Positions 9,126 to 19,856 of a stretch of DNA of 64,000 nt are shown piece by piece. Position numbers and translations under genes: made by a program. The notes below the pieces were generated by a model. That model was given only the letters and a program-made list of their open reading frames with translations. It did not search any database and was not told where the DNA came from. The stretch's first letter is position 1; every line of letters starts with the position of its first letter. The DNA is from Lathyrus oleraceus (lineage: Eukaryota > Streptophyta > Magnoliopsida > Fabales > Fabaceae), in contig NC_066581.1 in NCBI RefSeq assembly GCF_024323335.1, positions 437,969,281-438,033,280 on the forward strand, in the 5' to 3' direction.

Positions 9126-11695
9126 AGGCAAAAGAGGGAATGAAACGAACAACTGCGTCCAGCATGATCGTTTGTTGCTTCGGATATAACCTGGATAATC
9201 TCCGACAAAGATCGATCGGAAGCGTCTTGTTCAGAAGACAGAAAGTGCGGAAAGTCTTGAGGACATATGGGGTGTAACCAAGTTGGAACCCGATGAGATC
9301 ACGGTTTCACATTACCATTAGGATAGATTTTTCCTTTTGTGCGCAATCACCTCGTTTTAGGGATTGCTTCCTGTGTTGCTCGGTTCTGAGCCACCTTTTT
9401 GTTTCAGTCAATAAATGCATGTTCAGTCAAATAATTTTGTTTTTTGTTTTCATTACCGCTTTGATTGCAAAAACGTCCGTTTAGTTTGATAAAAAATGTT
9501 TGCATTTTGAAACATAGAGGTCCCTTTCGGTGCATGCTTATAAGATTGAAATCCGGAAATCTTATTCGGAAGTTTGAGTGACCTAGGTGTTGAAATGTTG
9601 GCACGCCTGGGGCACGCTTTTATCTAATGATCTCTTGTGCAGGTGTTGTTGGATATTTTCATTCACTTGCAGTTGGTGATGGGTAACATGTTGACAAAAG
9701 ATCCCTGCAGAGTCCAATCAGGGGCAAGGGATAGAAGAACGGTGAAAAGACGGCGAAAGAAGGACGACGATCCTAGAGGGTTAATCAAGAAGACTCTTCA
9801 AAGTCTGAGGACTGGAAAGTTTATATGAATCCCAGGAGTTCGATCTCCGTGGAGTACGGAGGAGTCGGGAATACAAGGTGATGAATCAGAAAAGTCCAGA
9901 CGAGTCTGGGAGTTCTCAAAAGTGGAAAGTCAACACTGTGGTTGGATAATGAGTGCCGGTGTTCAACGAATCGACGGGTGTTCCGTGTCAAATAAGCCGT
10001 ATCTCCCCCAGTGGGTTTGAGAGTGTTATCTCCCTAGCAGATTTGAGATCGGTGTCTCCTCAGCAAGCCTGAAGGTTGCCATATCCCTAGTGGAAGCGTC
10101 GATGGGTGGTTTGTTCCTAAGGGTTGAGGATGTATCTCCAGCGTGGTTGTGAACGCTTACCCCCGGCGAGGTTGTGGATGTCTATCTCCAGTGTGGCCTA
10201 GCATATTATTTGCAGTTCGGGTTCGATGGAGTTCATCCCCAGCAAGGTTTGTCTTTCCCCAGCAGGGTGGAAATTGACGTGGTATTGAAATCCTCAGCAT
10301 AGTTCCTGGAGCTCTCCGGTGTTGTCTCTGGAGGAGACGTGTTTTTATGCATTCATCATTTAGATAAGCATAGCATATTGCATCATTAGTGCGTAGCATT
10401 TCCATGATCATGGGGCATTGCGCTAAAAAAAAACTCATGCATCAGCATTGCAAACATATCCACTAGCCCTAGGCCGTGGTGACCATCTGAGATTGGGTTG
10501 ATGGAAAGAGTTTAGCATCGCGCCATTGGATTGATTTCAGAATTGGGTTCCCCAGCATGGTTGAGAGGTTGGTGTTTTCCCAACAAGTGACTCCTTAGTT
10601 GAGCGGGTATCCCCCAGCAATGTAATTCCCCACAGATTTGATGGCATCTTGCAAGCTTGGATCATTTCCCCTAGCAGATGTGGGTGTGTCTGATCTCTCC
10701 ATATAAAGTCGACCCCTTAGGCAGAAAGTGTCTGTCATTTCCTTCTGCGCTCCCCACTGAGTTATATCCTCGTGGATGACGGTTGTTTTCGTTCCCTCCC
10801 CACACATAACGGGATGGGTTTTCCCTATTGAGTTCTTTCCTCATTAGGATGAGTCTTGATTCGGTCTGCCTTTTTGGATCGATCCTAAACAGGCTTCCTT
10901 GTGGCTGTCTCTGGTGCTTTCCTGTGGTATAAATGAATAGTTGCTCACTAACCGGCACTCATTCATCTTATCCGCAGCGGAATTTGTTGGCTTCTACCTA
11001 CGAACCGGTAGTTGTAAGTCCTATCTTTGTGGTCTTCTACCTACTAACCGGTAGATGTGAATTCTCTTTTCTCCCCGTTGTGGAGTTAACCCCTCGTGCT
11101 CATCCTAGTGATGACGGTTACTTTTTCGTGGTTTTCTACCTATGAACCGGTAGATGTAATCCCCTCTTTGTGGTTATCATTATCCAGTTTTCGGTATTGA
11201 TATTCCTTTCCCCTTTCGGATTTTTGCTTTGATTAAGCAACTTTATCCCCAGCGGGTCCTCTTTCATTCACAGTTTGCCGGTGATGTTTGTTGTCTCCCC
11301 GTGTGACTGGTCATCCTTACCTACCTAGTCCTGGTATCCTGATGCCTTTCTTTTTCGGTCGATTTATCCATTTAACAACCTACAAACCGGTTATGGATAA
11401 TCTTCCATGCGAGTATATTATCTATGTTTTGACGGCTATATATGATATATCTCATGCACTCTCTGGTTGAACCCTTTGTTTGTTTCCCCAACTAAGTAAG
11501 ATTCGTATTCCTTGTGGAATCGAATGCCCATCCTTTAACAAGATTGCTTTCGCTCTCTTCAGGATGATGAGTGTTTTAGAACACAAACCAATTCACGCTT
11601 TGGTCGGTCACCTATTTTGTGCCTACAACCCGGTATCCTTGGTGTTCCTTCCTGTTTGCTCCCTGTCGTGACCTTGATCCCCAGTGAGTTACCTC
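9126..11695 (+). other. Ogre-1 3' untranslated region, unique and dispersed-repeat part
   Basis: Non-coding. A block at about 9305-9420, ending in AATAAA near 9410, matches the Ogre-2 and Ogre-5 3' UTRs. From about 9990 to 10900 a CCCCAGC-type motif recurs irregularly. From 10994 to 11392, CTACC...GGTAG-type inverted repeats recur. Short ORFs here are incidental. Confidence 0.7.
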
Positions 11696-11699
11696 TCCG

Positions 11700-12760
11700 T
11701 TGGTTTCGATAAACGTCAAGTTTTTCCTATTCGTCCGTTGACGTCTGGCTGTATCCCTTTCTTTCCAGTCATTCATTAATGTCTGGTTACCTCTCCGTTG
11801 GGTTTGGTAAACGTTGAGTTTTTCCTATGCGTCCGTTGACGTTTAGATGTATTTTCCCCAGTCATCAGTTGATGTCTGGTTACCTCTCCGTTGGTTTCGA
11901 TAAACGTCGAGTTTTTCCTAGTTGTCCGTTGACATCTAGTTGTATCCTCCCCACATTCATCCGTTGATGTCTGTTCACCTCTCTGTTGGTTTCGATAAAC
12001 GTCGAGTTTTTCCCGATCGTCTGTTGACGTTTGGTTGTGATTAGCTTTTCCCCAGTAGAATCTCCTTCTCCGTTGGTGTCGATAAACGTCAAGCTTCTCC
12101 TTCTCCGTTGGTGTCGATAAACGTCGAGCTACTCCTTTTCCGTTGGTGTCGATAAACGTCGAGCTTCTCCCTTTCGTCCGTTGACGTCTGGTCGAGTGTT
12201 TCCATTCATCCGTTGATGTCTGGTTACCTCTCCGTTGGTTTTGGTAAACGTTGAGTTTTTCCCATTCGTCCGTTGACGTCTGGTTGTATCCCTTTCTTTC
12301 CAGTCATTTATTAATGTCTGGTTACCTCTCCGTTGGTTTTGGTAAACGTTGAGTTTTTCCTATGCGTCCGTTGACGTTTAGATGTATTTTCCCCAGTCAT
12401 CCGTTGATGTCTGGTTACCTCTCCGTTGGTTTCGATAAACGTCGAGTTTTTCCTAGTTGTCCGTTGACATCTAGATGTATTTTTCTCTTCTCCTTCTCCG
12501 TTGGTGTCGATAAACGTCGAGCTTCTCCCTTTCGTCCGTTGACGTCCGGTCGAGTCTTCCCAGTTCATCCGTTGATGTCTGGCCACCTCTCCGTTGGTTT
12601 CGATAAACGTCGAGTTTTTCCTAGTTGTCCGTTGACATCTAGATGTATTTTCCCCAGTCATCCGTTGATGTCTGTTACCTCTCGGTTGGTTTCGATAAAC
12701 GTCGAGTTTTTCCTAGTCGTCCGTTGACGTCTGGTTGTGATTTCTTTTCCCATTCATCGT
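11700..12760 (+). repeat. Tandem repeat array in Ogre-1 3' region
   Basis: Repeats of roughly 40 to 100 bp carry TCCGTTGACGTCTGG, CTCTCCGTTGGTTTCGATAA and ACGTCGAGTTTTTCC modules in varying order. Most units contain a short inverted repeat with a CGTT-type loop. Ogre elements are known to have hypervariable tandem repeats at this position. Apparent ORFs on either strand come from the periodicity. Confidence 0.85.
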
Positions 12761-12984
12761 CTTTCGATGTATGGATGTGACTGTACCTTTGAGGAAGGAT
12801 CAAAATCCCCAATAATAAATATCAGATCCCAGTGGAAGCGCCCGTTGGTGAATTTTCCTTTCTTGGATCCCCGCAGTTGTGCAAATTTCTACGGTTCTTC
12901 GGTATTCAATCCCTGTTTACCCTGAAAGTCTGACAGCCGTTGCTCTCATCCGTTCGGGTTCCCAGTTGATTGAATAGGGGCAGC
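12761..12984 (+). other. Conserved pre-LTR segment and polypurine tract of Ogre-1
   Basis: This segment matches 32760-32995 of Ogre-2 closely, unlike the variable array before it. It ends in GAATAGGGGCAGC directly before the LTR start TGTAGCACC, so the purine-rich end (about 12972-12984) is the probable plus-strand primer. Confidence 0.75.
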
Positions 12985-15900
12985 TGTAGCACCTCAAATT
13001 TGCACCTCCCATTTTGTATATACATTTTTATGTTTTTAGGTCGTTAGCATTGCATTGTCCATTGCCTAGTGCAAGTCATCAGTCAAGACTGGTCAGGAGA
13101 TCCAGTTGTGCAAGCAAGCAAGTGCCTTTCCTATGGAAGCAAAGCCCTAAGGTTGGTTCAATGAGTTCATATGACCTAGGGATCATTTTGAAGTGATTTG
13201 GCCAAAGGTTGGATGTTCAAAGCTCATCAGTCAAGATGCAATTCATCTGAAACCCTAGAAAGTCAACCAAAGTCAACTGTGAGTTCAAGCATGGATTTGA
13301 AGGTGGGAGATGGCTAGAGAGACCTAATTCATATCCATACAAGTCTCATTTGACATTTCAAACATCAACAATGAAGAATTTGAGGTCAGATGAAAAGTTT
13401 CCAAAAATAGTAAGTGACCTGTAATTTGAAATTGCCAAAAATGGAAAGGTTTTCTCCTCAAGATTACATCATCAAGCAAGCTTCAATTGAAATTTTGTCC
13501 AACATGAAAGTTGAAGATCTTGCTCTCACCTTTCCAAAAAGCCCAAGAACATGAATTTCTCATGTATGGTTGAGAAGATATGGATCAATCATGGTCAAAG
13601 CAATTTGAACTTCACAAGTGCATAACTTTCACACCATAAGGCCAATTGAAGTGGTTCTTTTTGCAACATTTCTCTCTTGACATGCACTATCCAAAACATG
13701 CATCACATGCCATGCATTTTCATCACAAAAATATGTGCATTTTCATTTGAATTTTGGAGGGAAATTCCAAATTCAAAAATTATGAATTGTTTTCACTCCC
13801 TAGCATTGGCATTTGGCTCAAAACAACATTTGAAAAGATTTCCAAGCCAGAATCGTGCACTGTAGCATTAGCATGCATGCATAAGGGGTGAATTTGCAAA
13901 TTTGGCATTACACTTGGTTTTCATTAATCTCACTTGCATTGCCTAATTGTGATTAAGAGTTTGATTAGCACACCATATATAAGTGAAATCATAACAGAAT
14001 TGGGGATTAACAACACCAGAATTCAGATCTAGATCCAATCTTCACAATTTTGCTCTCACACTTTTCTGAATTTTCTTCAAATCCATGGCTCTTTTCTTGA
14101 TCAAATCATCATCCATGAGTATTGTAGAACAAGTTTGAAGCAAGATTCCGAAGATTTCGTGCAAGTTGAAGCTAGTTGGAACTTGAAGCTCATCCATGGC
14201 AGTTGGATTTTCTGGACAAATCGTGCAAGCTTAACCTCCAAACCTTCATCCATTCCATCATATAAGAGCTAAGGATCACCTGTTTGTGCATTACCAAGCC
14301 TGAAAGCATCCATTCCAGTTCTGTAGCTTCAACAAGGTTAGAATTCGAGTTCATTGATTCATGAAATTGATATATGCATGTTGTAGATCTTTCATTGGTG
14401 ATTAATCTGAGCTTTAAATCCATGAAATCCATGCAGAAATGAATTAGTTATGTTGATTTTAAGTTTGGCATATGAATGTTCTTGGCTTTGAATCTTTTGA
14501 TATAGTTTGAATTAGCACAATCCAAGCCTTGATCTGTGTTGTATGTTGAAAGATGAATCCATTGGTGTGCTCATTGTGAATTTCTGTGCACATGTGTTCT
14601 TGAGCTCAAGAACACGATGAATATTGATGAACTTGTTAGGGTTTCTGTTTCCAGGCTGCATTTGATCCATGATAGCACGCGTTTGCATGAGTTTAGGTGT
14701 TAGCAAGCATGCATTGGTCCATGTTGTAGGTTGCGTGGCCTTCTGATTGGTTCTCCTTCGCCCAGCCATGCCACGTACTTTAATGAAACGGGGCGTTTCA
14801 TAAGGAAACGCGCTCAATTCAAATGGCTGCACGGTTCGATCCCAGCCTTGGACATGTGCCTTGCATTTTATCTTATTTCCTTCATCCATTCATACTAGCC
14901 TTGTTCATGTTTTTTTTTCCATTCACTTAGAAAATTCATAACTCATTGATCAATGATCCAAATGACCTGGGAATTTTTGCATGTTGTTCCTCATCATGTC
15001 TAGTTTTTTTTGGATATTTTTCCACAATTTATGCCTGGATGGATTTTAATTTTGCCTAGGGATTGTTCACATGTATCCAATTTGTACCTTGCATGCCATA
15101 CGCTTTATGAAATGATGAGTTTTGCTCCAATGCTCTTGAAATTTGGTATGCTTAAACTAGACATCTTGATTGAAATTTTGGTGTTGAGTTTGCATTTTTC
15201 TCATTTCTGGTTGTTGAGATATGATCTGTTTAATGTAGGTGTGACAATGTGTGTCACACCATTGCTTGCTCAACTTGTTGATTTTCTTTGCCATGCCAAA
15301 TAAATGCCAAAGGATGTGACTTTTTGCATGATGCTTCTTCTGGATGTTAGGATGGATCATGAATGTTTGTGGAATTTTTGGATTCATTTATGATTTGTTT
15401 GGTATTTTTCTTTCTGGATGACCATTTGTGGACTTTTGAATAGTCATGAACTTCAATGATTTGTGAAATGATGGTTATTTATCTTATGAATGTGAAATTT
15501 TGCACATTAATTCTAGACACTTTGAGGTTTATTTTGGCTTTGATTGGATGTTTTTATCATTTGTCAATTCTGTTTTAGGCTTGTGCTAAGTTGATGTAGC
15601 ATTTGATGCTTAATTTGAGCTTGTTTGTGCCTACCTTGAATTGATGAGTTTGATTACCATGCTTATACCTGTCCAAATGTCTTGATTTTTGGTGTGTTGA
15701 TCATGTAATGTGTTCTGTTTAGCCATGATTTTTCTTGGGATTAATTGAGCCATTTTGGAATTAATGTGCATTTGTTCATTCTCCTGCTTCAATGTGCTAC
15801 CACCTTGCATGCCTTGCCTTATATGATTTGTGGAATAAATTTGGTTGATGCTATTGACATGAGACTTGTTGGATTGTATTCTTAATTGATTAAGGTTGAT

Positions 15901-17752
15901 TCAAGTGGAATTTCATGTTCTGTTTTAAATTATTTCTCCCTCTTTGACCCTAGGCCTTGTCCTAGTGGTTTGCTTCTCATGTTTAAGCTTTGTTTCAGGT
16001 TAAGAAGCATATGGCCATGAGGGAATTGATTCACATTGCTTGAGTTGACTATTTGGTTTATCTTGACTAATCTTGACTTGTTTTGTAGGTGGCTTTTAGC
16101 TCATTTGAGTTGAGCTTGTGCTTTGCACATTGTTGCATTGTTTGTTTGACTGTGTACTGTTGACTGTTGACTATTAACTGTCTGTTTGACTTTTTGAGTT
16201 GTATGCTGATTGAGTTGGATTGTTTTCAGGTACATTAGTTGCTTGAGTTCTTTTGAACTTGCATTTTCTTTTGTGGGTTGCTTAACCTATGTATAATTTC
16301 TTTTCTCCATGTAGTCTGGAAGACCTGCCCTGTTACTTGGGCAGACACCTGTCTGAAGTCCTCCTTAAGAGGCAATACTTGTGATTGTTTATCTTTGTCC
16401 CTGTACATATCAAAGACCTTCTAAGTGAAGAGGCATTGGCAGATACAAGAGATGTGCAGTCCATCTCCTGCTACTCAGTGAGTCATCCACTTTGCTCACA
16501 CACCTTGTGTTGATGCATTGTGGATAGTAACCCAAGATCTTTGTTGTGTCAGTCATGTGGAGTAGAGTCCCACTTTTTGGACTCCCACACCTTCATTTGT
16601 TTGAAGCTCTCCCAGGCCAGGGATAAGAGCTGTGGAGTCTTATCTTCACTTCCCATTCATCTGCTTCACCCTAACTCTCAATGTTAGGGTTAAGAGCTAA
16701 CATCACCCTGATACAGTGGCTTGTTTGTCGAGGTTGACATGACCCCTTGACTAAAGCCTAGCCTTGTTTGAGCCCCTCTGTTTGTATATAGTGTGTGTGC
16801 TTGCTTTGTGCTTCTGTATGTTTGTTTGTGTTGTTTAGGATAGCTTGCTCCCTGTGCAAGTTAGATAGCAACCTCAACCTAGGACCATGGTGAATTAACA
16901 TGATAACTATTAGGCTCGAGTTAGTCTCCCTTCTAGTTTGTCATTTCCCAGTCTCTGGTTAGGCTAGTCCTTTTTCCCTGCGTAGGGGAACTACGTCGCC
17001 CTGATCCTCATACCAGATGAGGTACGTAGGCAGGAGATGAGCTGATCTCTCCGGGCGCCCTTTTTGTTTTGTCTTGTGTGTGTTAGGAGATGGATGTAAG
17101 ACCAGCGATTGGCATTATGTATCCTATTGTTGTGTGCTTGGAGTCCGATATAAGCCCAACGATTGGCATTTGGTTTCCAGTGTGGGTGTGTTTGGTTCGG
17201 AGTCTGATGTAAGTCCAGCGATTGGCATTCGGTTTCCATGTTTGCCTGTTTGTGTGGAGTCTGACGTAAGTCCAGCGATTGGCAGTCGATTTCCTGTGTG
17301 GTTTGTTTGGCGTGCGTTAGCCGAGCTACGAGTGCTCTGATTCTTCTTTATTCCGACATCCTAGCGAGCATGTTTCCCCCTGTCCCGAACTACGTCGACT
17401 CTGATGTCTGTGCCTTACAGACTATATAGGCCCAGGATGCGATATCCTGCCGAGTCAGTTTCTTTTGTTTTCCTGTGTCTCTTTCAGCTAGTGTATGTTT
17501 GTGTTTGTGAGCAGTTTTTAGCAACCTTTATCCTTTCTTTTGTGCGTGGATCCCGTCGAGTACGACGAATGCGTAGGGGTGCTAATACCTTCCCTTCGCA
17601 TAACCGACTCCTGATCCCATCTCTCTTTGGTCGCGAGACCATGTCTTTTCCAGGTTTACTTCGAGTGTTTCCTTTCCCTCCTTTGGGATAAATAACGCAC
17701 GGTGGCGGCTTTGTTGTTTCATTTTCCCGCCGGTTTTTCGCGTATTGCGACA
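12985..17752 (+). repeat. Ogre-1 3' LTR (complete, 4768 bp)
   Basis: Begins TGTAGCACCTCAAATTTGC after the polypurine tract and ends ...GCGACA. It has a TATA box at 13976-13982, a tandem repeat at about 17087-17310 and a U5 hairpin at 17554-17567 (CGTCG-AGTA-CGACG). The next base is Ogre-2 LTR sequence. No genuine coding sequence; ORFs are incidental. Confidence 0.92.
13976..13982 (+). promoter_or_regulatory. TATA box of Ogre-1 3' LTR
   Basis: TATATAA with TCATAACAGAATT 13 nt downstream, identical in layout to the 5' LTR copy. As a 3' LTR promoter it would drive outward into the Ogre-2 LTR. Confidence 0.55.
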
Positions 17753-19042
17753 GTGTCAGTCATGTGGAGTAGAGTTCCTCATTCTGGACTCCCACACCTT
17801 GATTGATTGAAGCTCACCCAGGCCTGGGTTAAGAGCTATGAGGTCTTACCCTCATCTCCCATTTCATCTGCTCACCCTGACGGTCAATGTCAGTGGTTAA
17901 GAGCCTCAGACACCCTTTCCAGTTGGCTTGTTTGTCGAGGTTGATATGACCCCTCGACTAAAGCCCAGCCTTGTATGAGCCACTTGTTTGCATATAGCGT
18001 GTGATACTTGTTCATCTGTGATTGCTTATTTGTTGCTTAGGCTAGCTTGCTTCCTGTGCGAGTTAGGATTAGAGACTTCAACATAGGGATCGTTTGCATG
18101 ACAACTTCTAGGCTCGAGTCTCCCTAGTAGTCTGTTATCTCCCTAGTCTCTGGTTAGGATAGAAGTTTTTCCCTGTTAAGGGGAATTACGTCGCCTTGAT
18201 CCTCATACCAGATGAGGTACGTAGGCAGGAGATGAGCTGATCTCTCCGGGCGCCCTTTTTCTTTTTCACCCTCTTGTTTGTGTGGAGTCTGACGTAAGTC
18301 CAGCGATTGGCAGTCGGTTTCCTGGGTGTGTTTGTTTGTTTGGAGTCTGACGTAAGTCCAGTGATTGGCAGTCGGTTTCCTATGTGTGTTTGTTTGTTCG
18401 GAGTCTGACGTAAGTCCAGCGATTGGCAGTCGGTTTCCTGTTTGTGTTTGTTTGTTTGGAGTCTGACGTAAGTCCAGTGATTGGCAAGCGGTTTCCTGTT
18501 TGTGTTTGTTTGTTTGGAGTCTGACATAAGTCCATCGATTGGCAGTCGGTTTCCTGTTTGTGTTTTGTTTGGTGTGCGTTAGCCGAGCTACGAGTGCTCT
18601 GATTCTTACTCTGGTTAGAGAAGATACGTATGCATAGGATTCGATATCCCAGTGAGCACGTTTCCCGTTATCCCCGAACTACGTAGACTCTGATGTTTGT
18701 GTCTAACAAACTACGTAGGCCCAAGATGCGATATCCTGCCGAGTCCGCTTCTTCCGTCTTTCATCTGTGTTTCTATCCCAGTTTTGTGCAGTTCTTGAGC
18801 AGTTACTTAGCAAGCTTTCTTCTTTTCTTTCTGAGCGTGGATCCCGTCGAGTACGACGAATGCGTAGGGGTGCTAATACCTTCCCTTCGCATAACCGACT
18901 CCCGATCCTATCAATCTCTGGTCGTAAGACCATTTCCTTTCCAGGTTTACTTCGAGGGTTTCCTTTCCCTCCTTTGGGATAAATAACGCACGGTGGCGGC
19001 TCTGTGTCTTTTTTTCCCGCCGGTTTTTCACGTAATGCGACA
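17753..19042 (+). repeat. Ogre-2 5' LTR, 3' portion
   Basis: Colinear with 36190-37476 of the 3' LTR with occasional substitutions, for example CCCCTCGAC versus CCCCTTGAC near 17950. It ends ...GCGACA at 19042. It includes the five-unit repeat at 18283-18570 and a U5 hairpin at 18845-18858 (CGTCG-AGTA-CGACG). Confidence 0.92.
18283..18570 (+). repeat. Tandem repeat in Ogre-2 5' LTR, about 58 bp x 5
   Basis: Units start at 18283, 18342, 18400, 18458 and 18515 (period 57-59 bp). Each has GGAGTCTGACGTAAGTCCAG (minor variants) followed by a GGCAGTCGGTTTCCT stretch and a TTTG-rich spacer. The 3' LTR has the same five-unit array at 36721-37008. Confidence 0.92.
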
Positions 19043-19044
19043 GC

Positions 19045-19062
19045 TGGCGACTCTGCTGGGGA
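19045..19062 (+). other. Primer binding site of Ogre-2
   Basis: TGGCGACTCTGCTGGGGA, identical to the Ogre-1 PBS, two bases after the LTR end. Confidence 0.92.
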
Positions 19063-19856
19063 TCGAGGAGAAGTTGACCTCTTGCTGGTCCATCTTCCCT
19101 AAGAGAGTCAATCCTAGCGCTCTCTAGGATAGTTGTGGTTGCTTTTACTGCTTTATTTATTGCGTTTATGTTTATCATGTTGTGATTGTATATATGTGCA
19201 TTATATGTTTGCATGCATCATATTATCATTATGCTGGCTGTGTATCTGTTTCTCTGTTGGGTGGGAGTTACAAGAGGTAAAAGGCCCAATACCCAGGATA
19301 TGAGTGAACTTTAGGACACCTGGGAATAGAGTGATTCATGGGAAGCGGGTGGTATAGCGCCACTTAGCGGAACATGATATCACGAGCAGTTCAGATTCTG
19401 ATGGGGTATTATCGTTACATACATCAGGTGTGTATATGATGATATTCTTGAAAGGATCGTTTATCCTGCGTTTCTTTTGACCTTACCCTGGCCTAGATGA
19501 CACCCGTGAGTGGGGAGGGTTTGAATCATGACAGGTACCGTTGGTGACTTGATCGGTTGGTGACCGTATTCTGTTGGTGACTCTGGGTTCCTGTTGGTGA
19601 CTTGGTTCTGAAGTATGGGTTCCAAATGACTTTGATCTGTGGTTTCTGGTTCCGAATTCATGTCGAAGCTCTGATTCTGTGCCTTGTGATACACAGCCAA
19701 CCAGTCATGTTTGCATCGTTTGCATCATAGCATGTTTATTTTAAAAAAAATAATGCAAAAAAAAAGAAATGAAAAAAGAAAAGAGAAAAGAAAAAAGCTA
19801 ATCTCCTCATGCATATCATTTCTCAGGTTCATTCAGGAGTCTGTTCACTATGAGAG
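19063..19856 (+). other. Ogre-2 5' leader
   Basis: Non-coding. The segment 19255-19520 is conserved with the Ogre-1 leader (4420-4690), which suggests a cis function such as packaging. A purine-rich low-complexity tract lies at 19740-19798. Confidence 0.75.

Larger units (their letters stand above)
166..17752 (+). mobile_element. Ogre-1, non-autonomous Ty3/gypsy Ogre retrotransposon
   Basis: The element consists of 5' LTR (166-4201, its left part cut off by the copia insertion), PBS (4204-4221), leader, gag remnant, pol remnant, repeat-rich 3' region, polypurine tract and complete 3' LTR (12985-17752). ORF1, the middle of gag, the protease, the front of RT and the integrase core are missing, so the interior is only 8.8 kb. 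It lies within the 5' LTR of Ogre-2: sequence after 17752 continues the Ogre-2 LTR at the position equivalent to about 36190. The LTRs are very similar while the coding remnants are full of stops and frameshifts. Confidence 0.9.

Noticed and set aside
8761..9189. 142-residue Lys-rich ORF after the Ogre-1 pol remnant
   Set aside because: Read-through of the lost pol stop into the 3' UTR hairpin row and a purine tract; not a separate gene.
12311..12661. Open frames of about 116-121 residues on both strands in the Ogre-1 repeat array, with repetitive RRVFPSCPL-type or KNSTFIETNGE-type protein
   Set aside because: Frames are open because the repeat units share a period compatible with three and lack stops; no start context or domain. 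Treated as tandem repeat.
17753..17770. Possibility that Ogre-1 joined Ogre-2 by LTR-LTR homologous recombination, since both LTRs contain GTCAGTCATGTGGAG
   Set aside because: The junction follows an exact LTR terminus (...GCGACA), which recombination inside the shared word would not produce; insertion is simpler, though the left target copy is outside the window.
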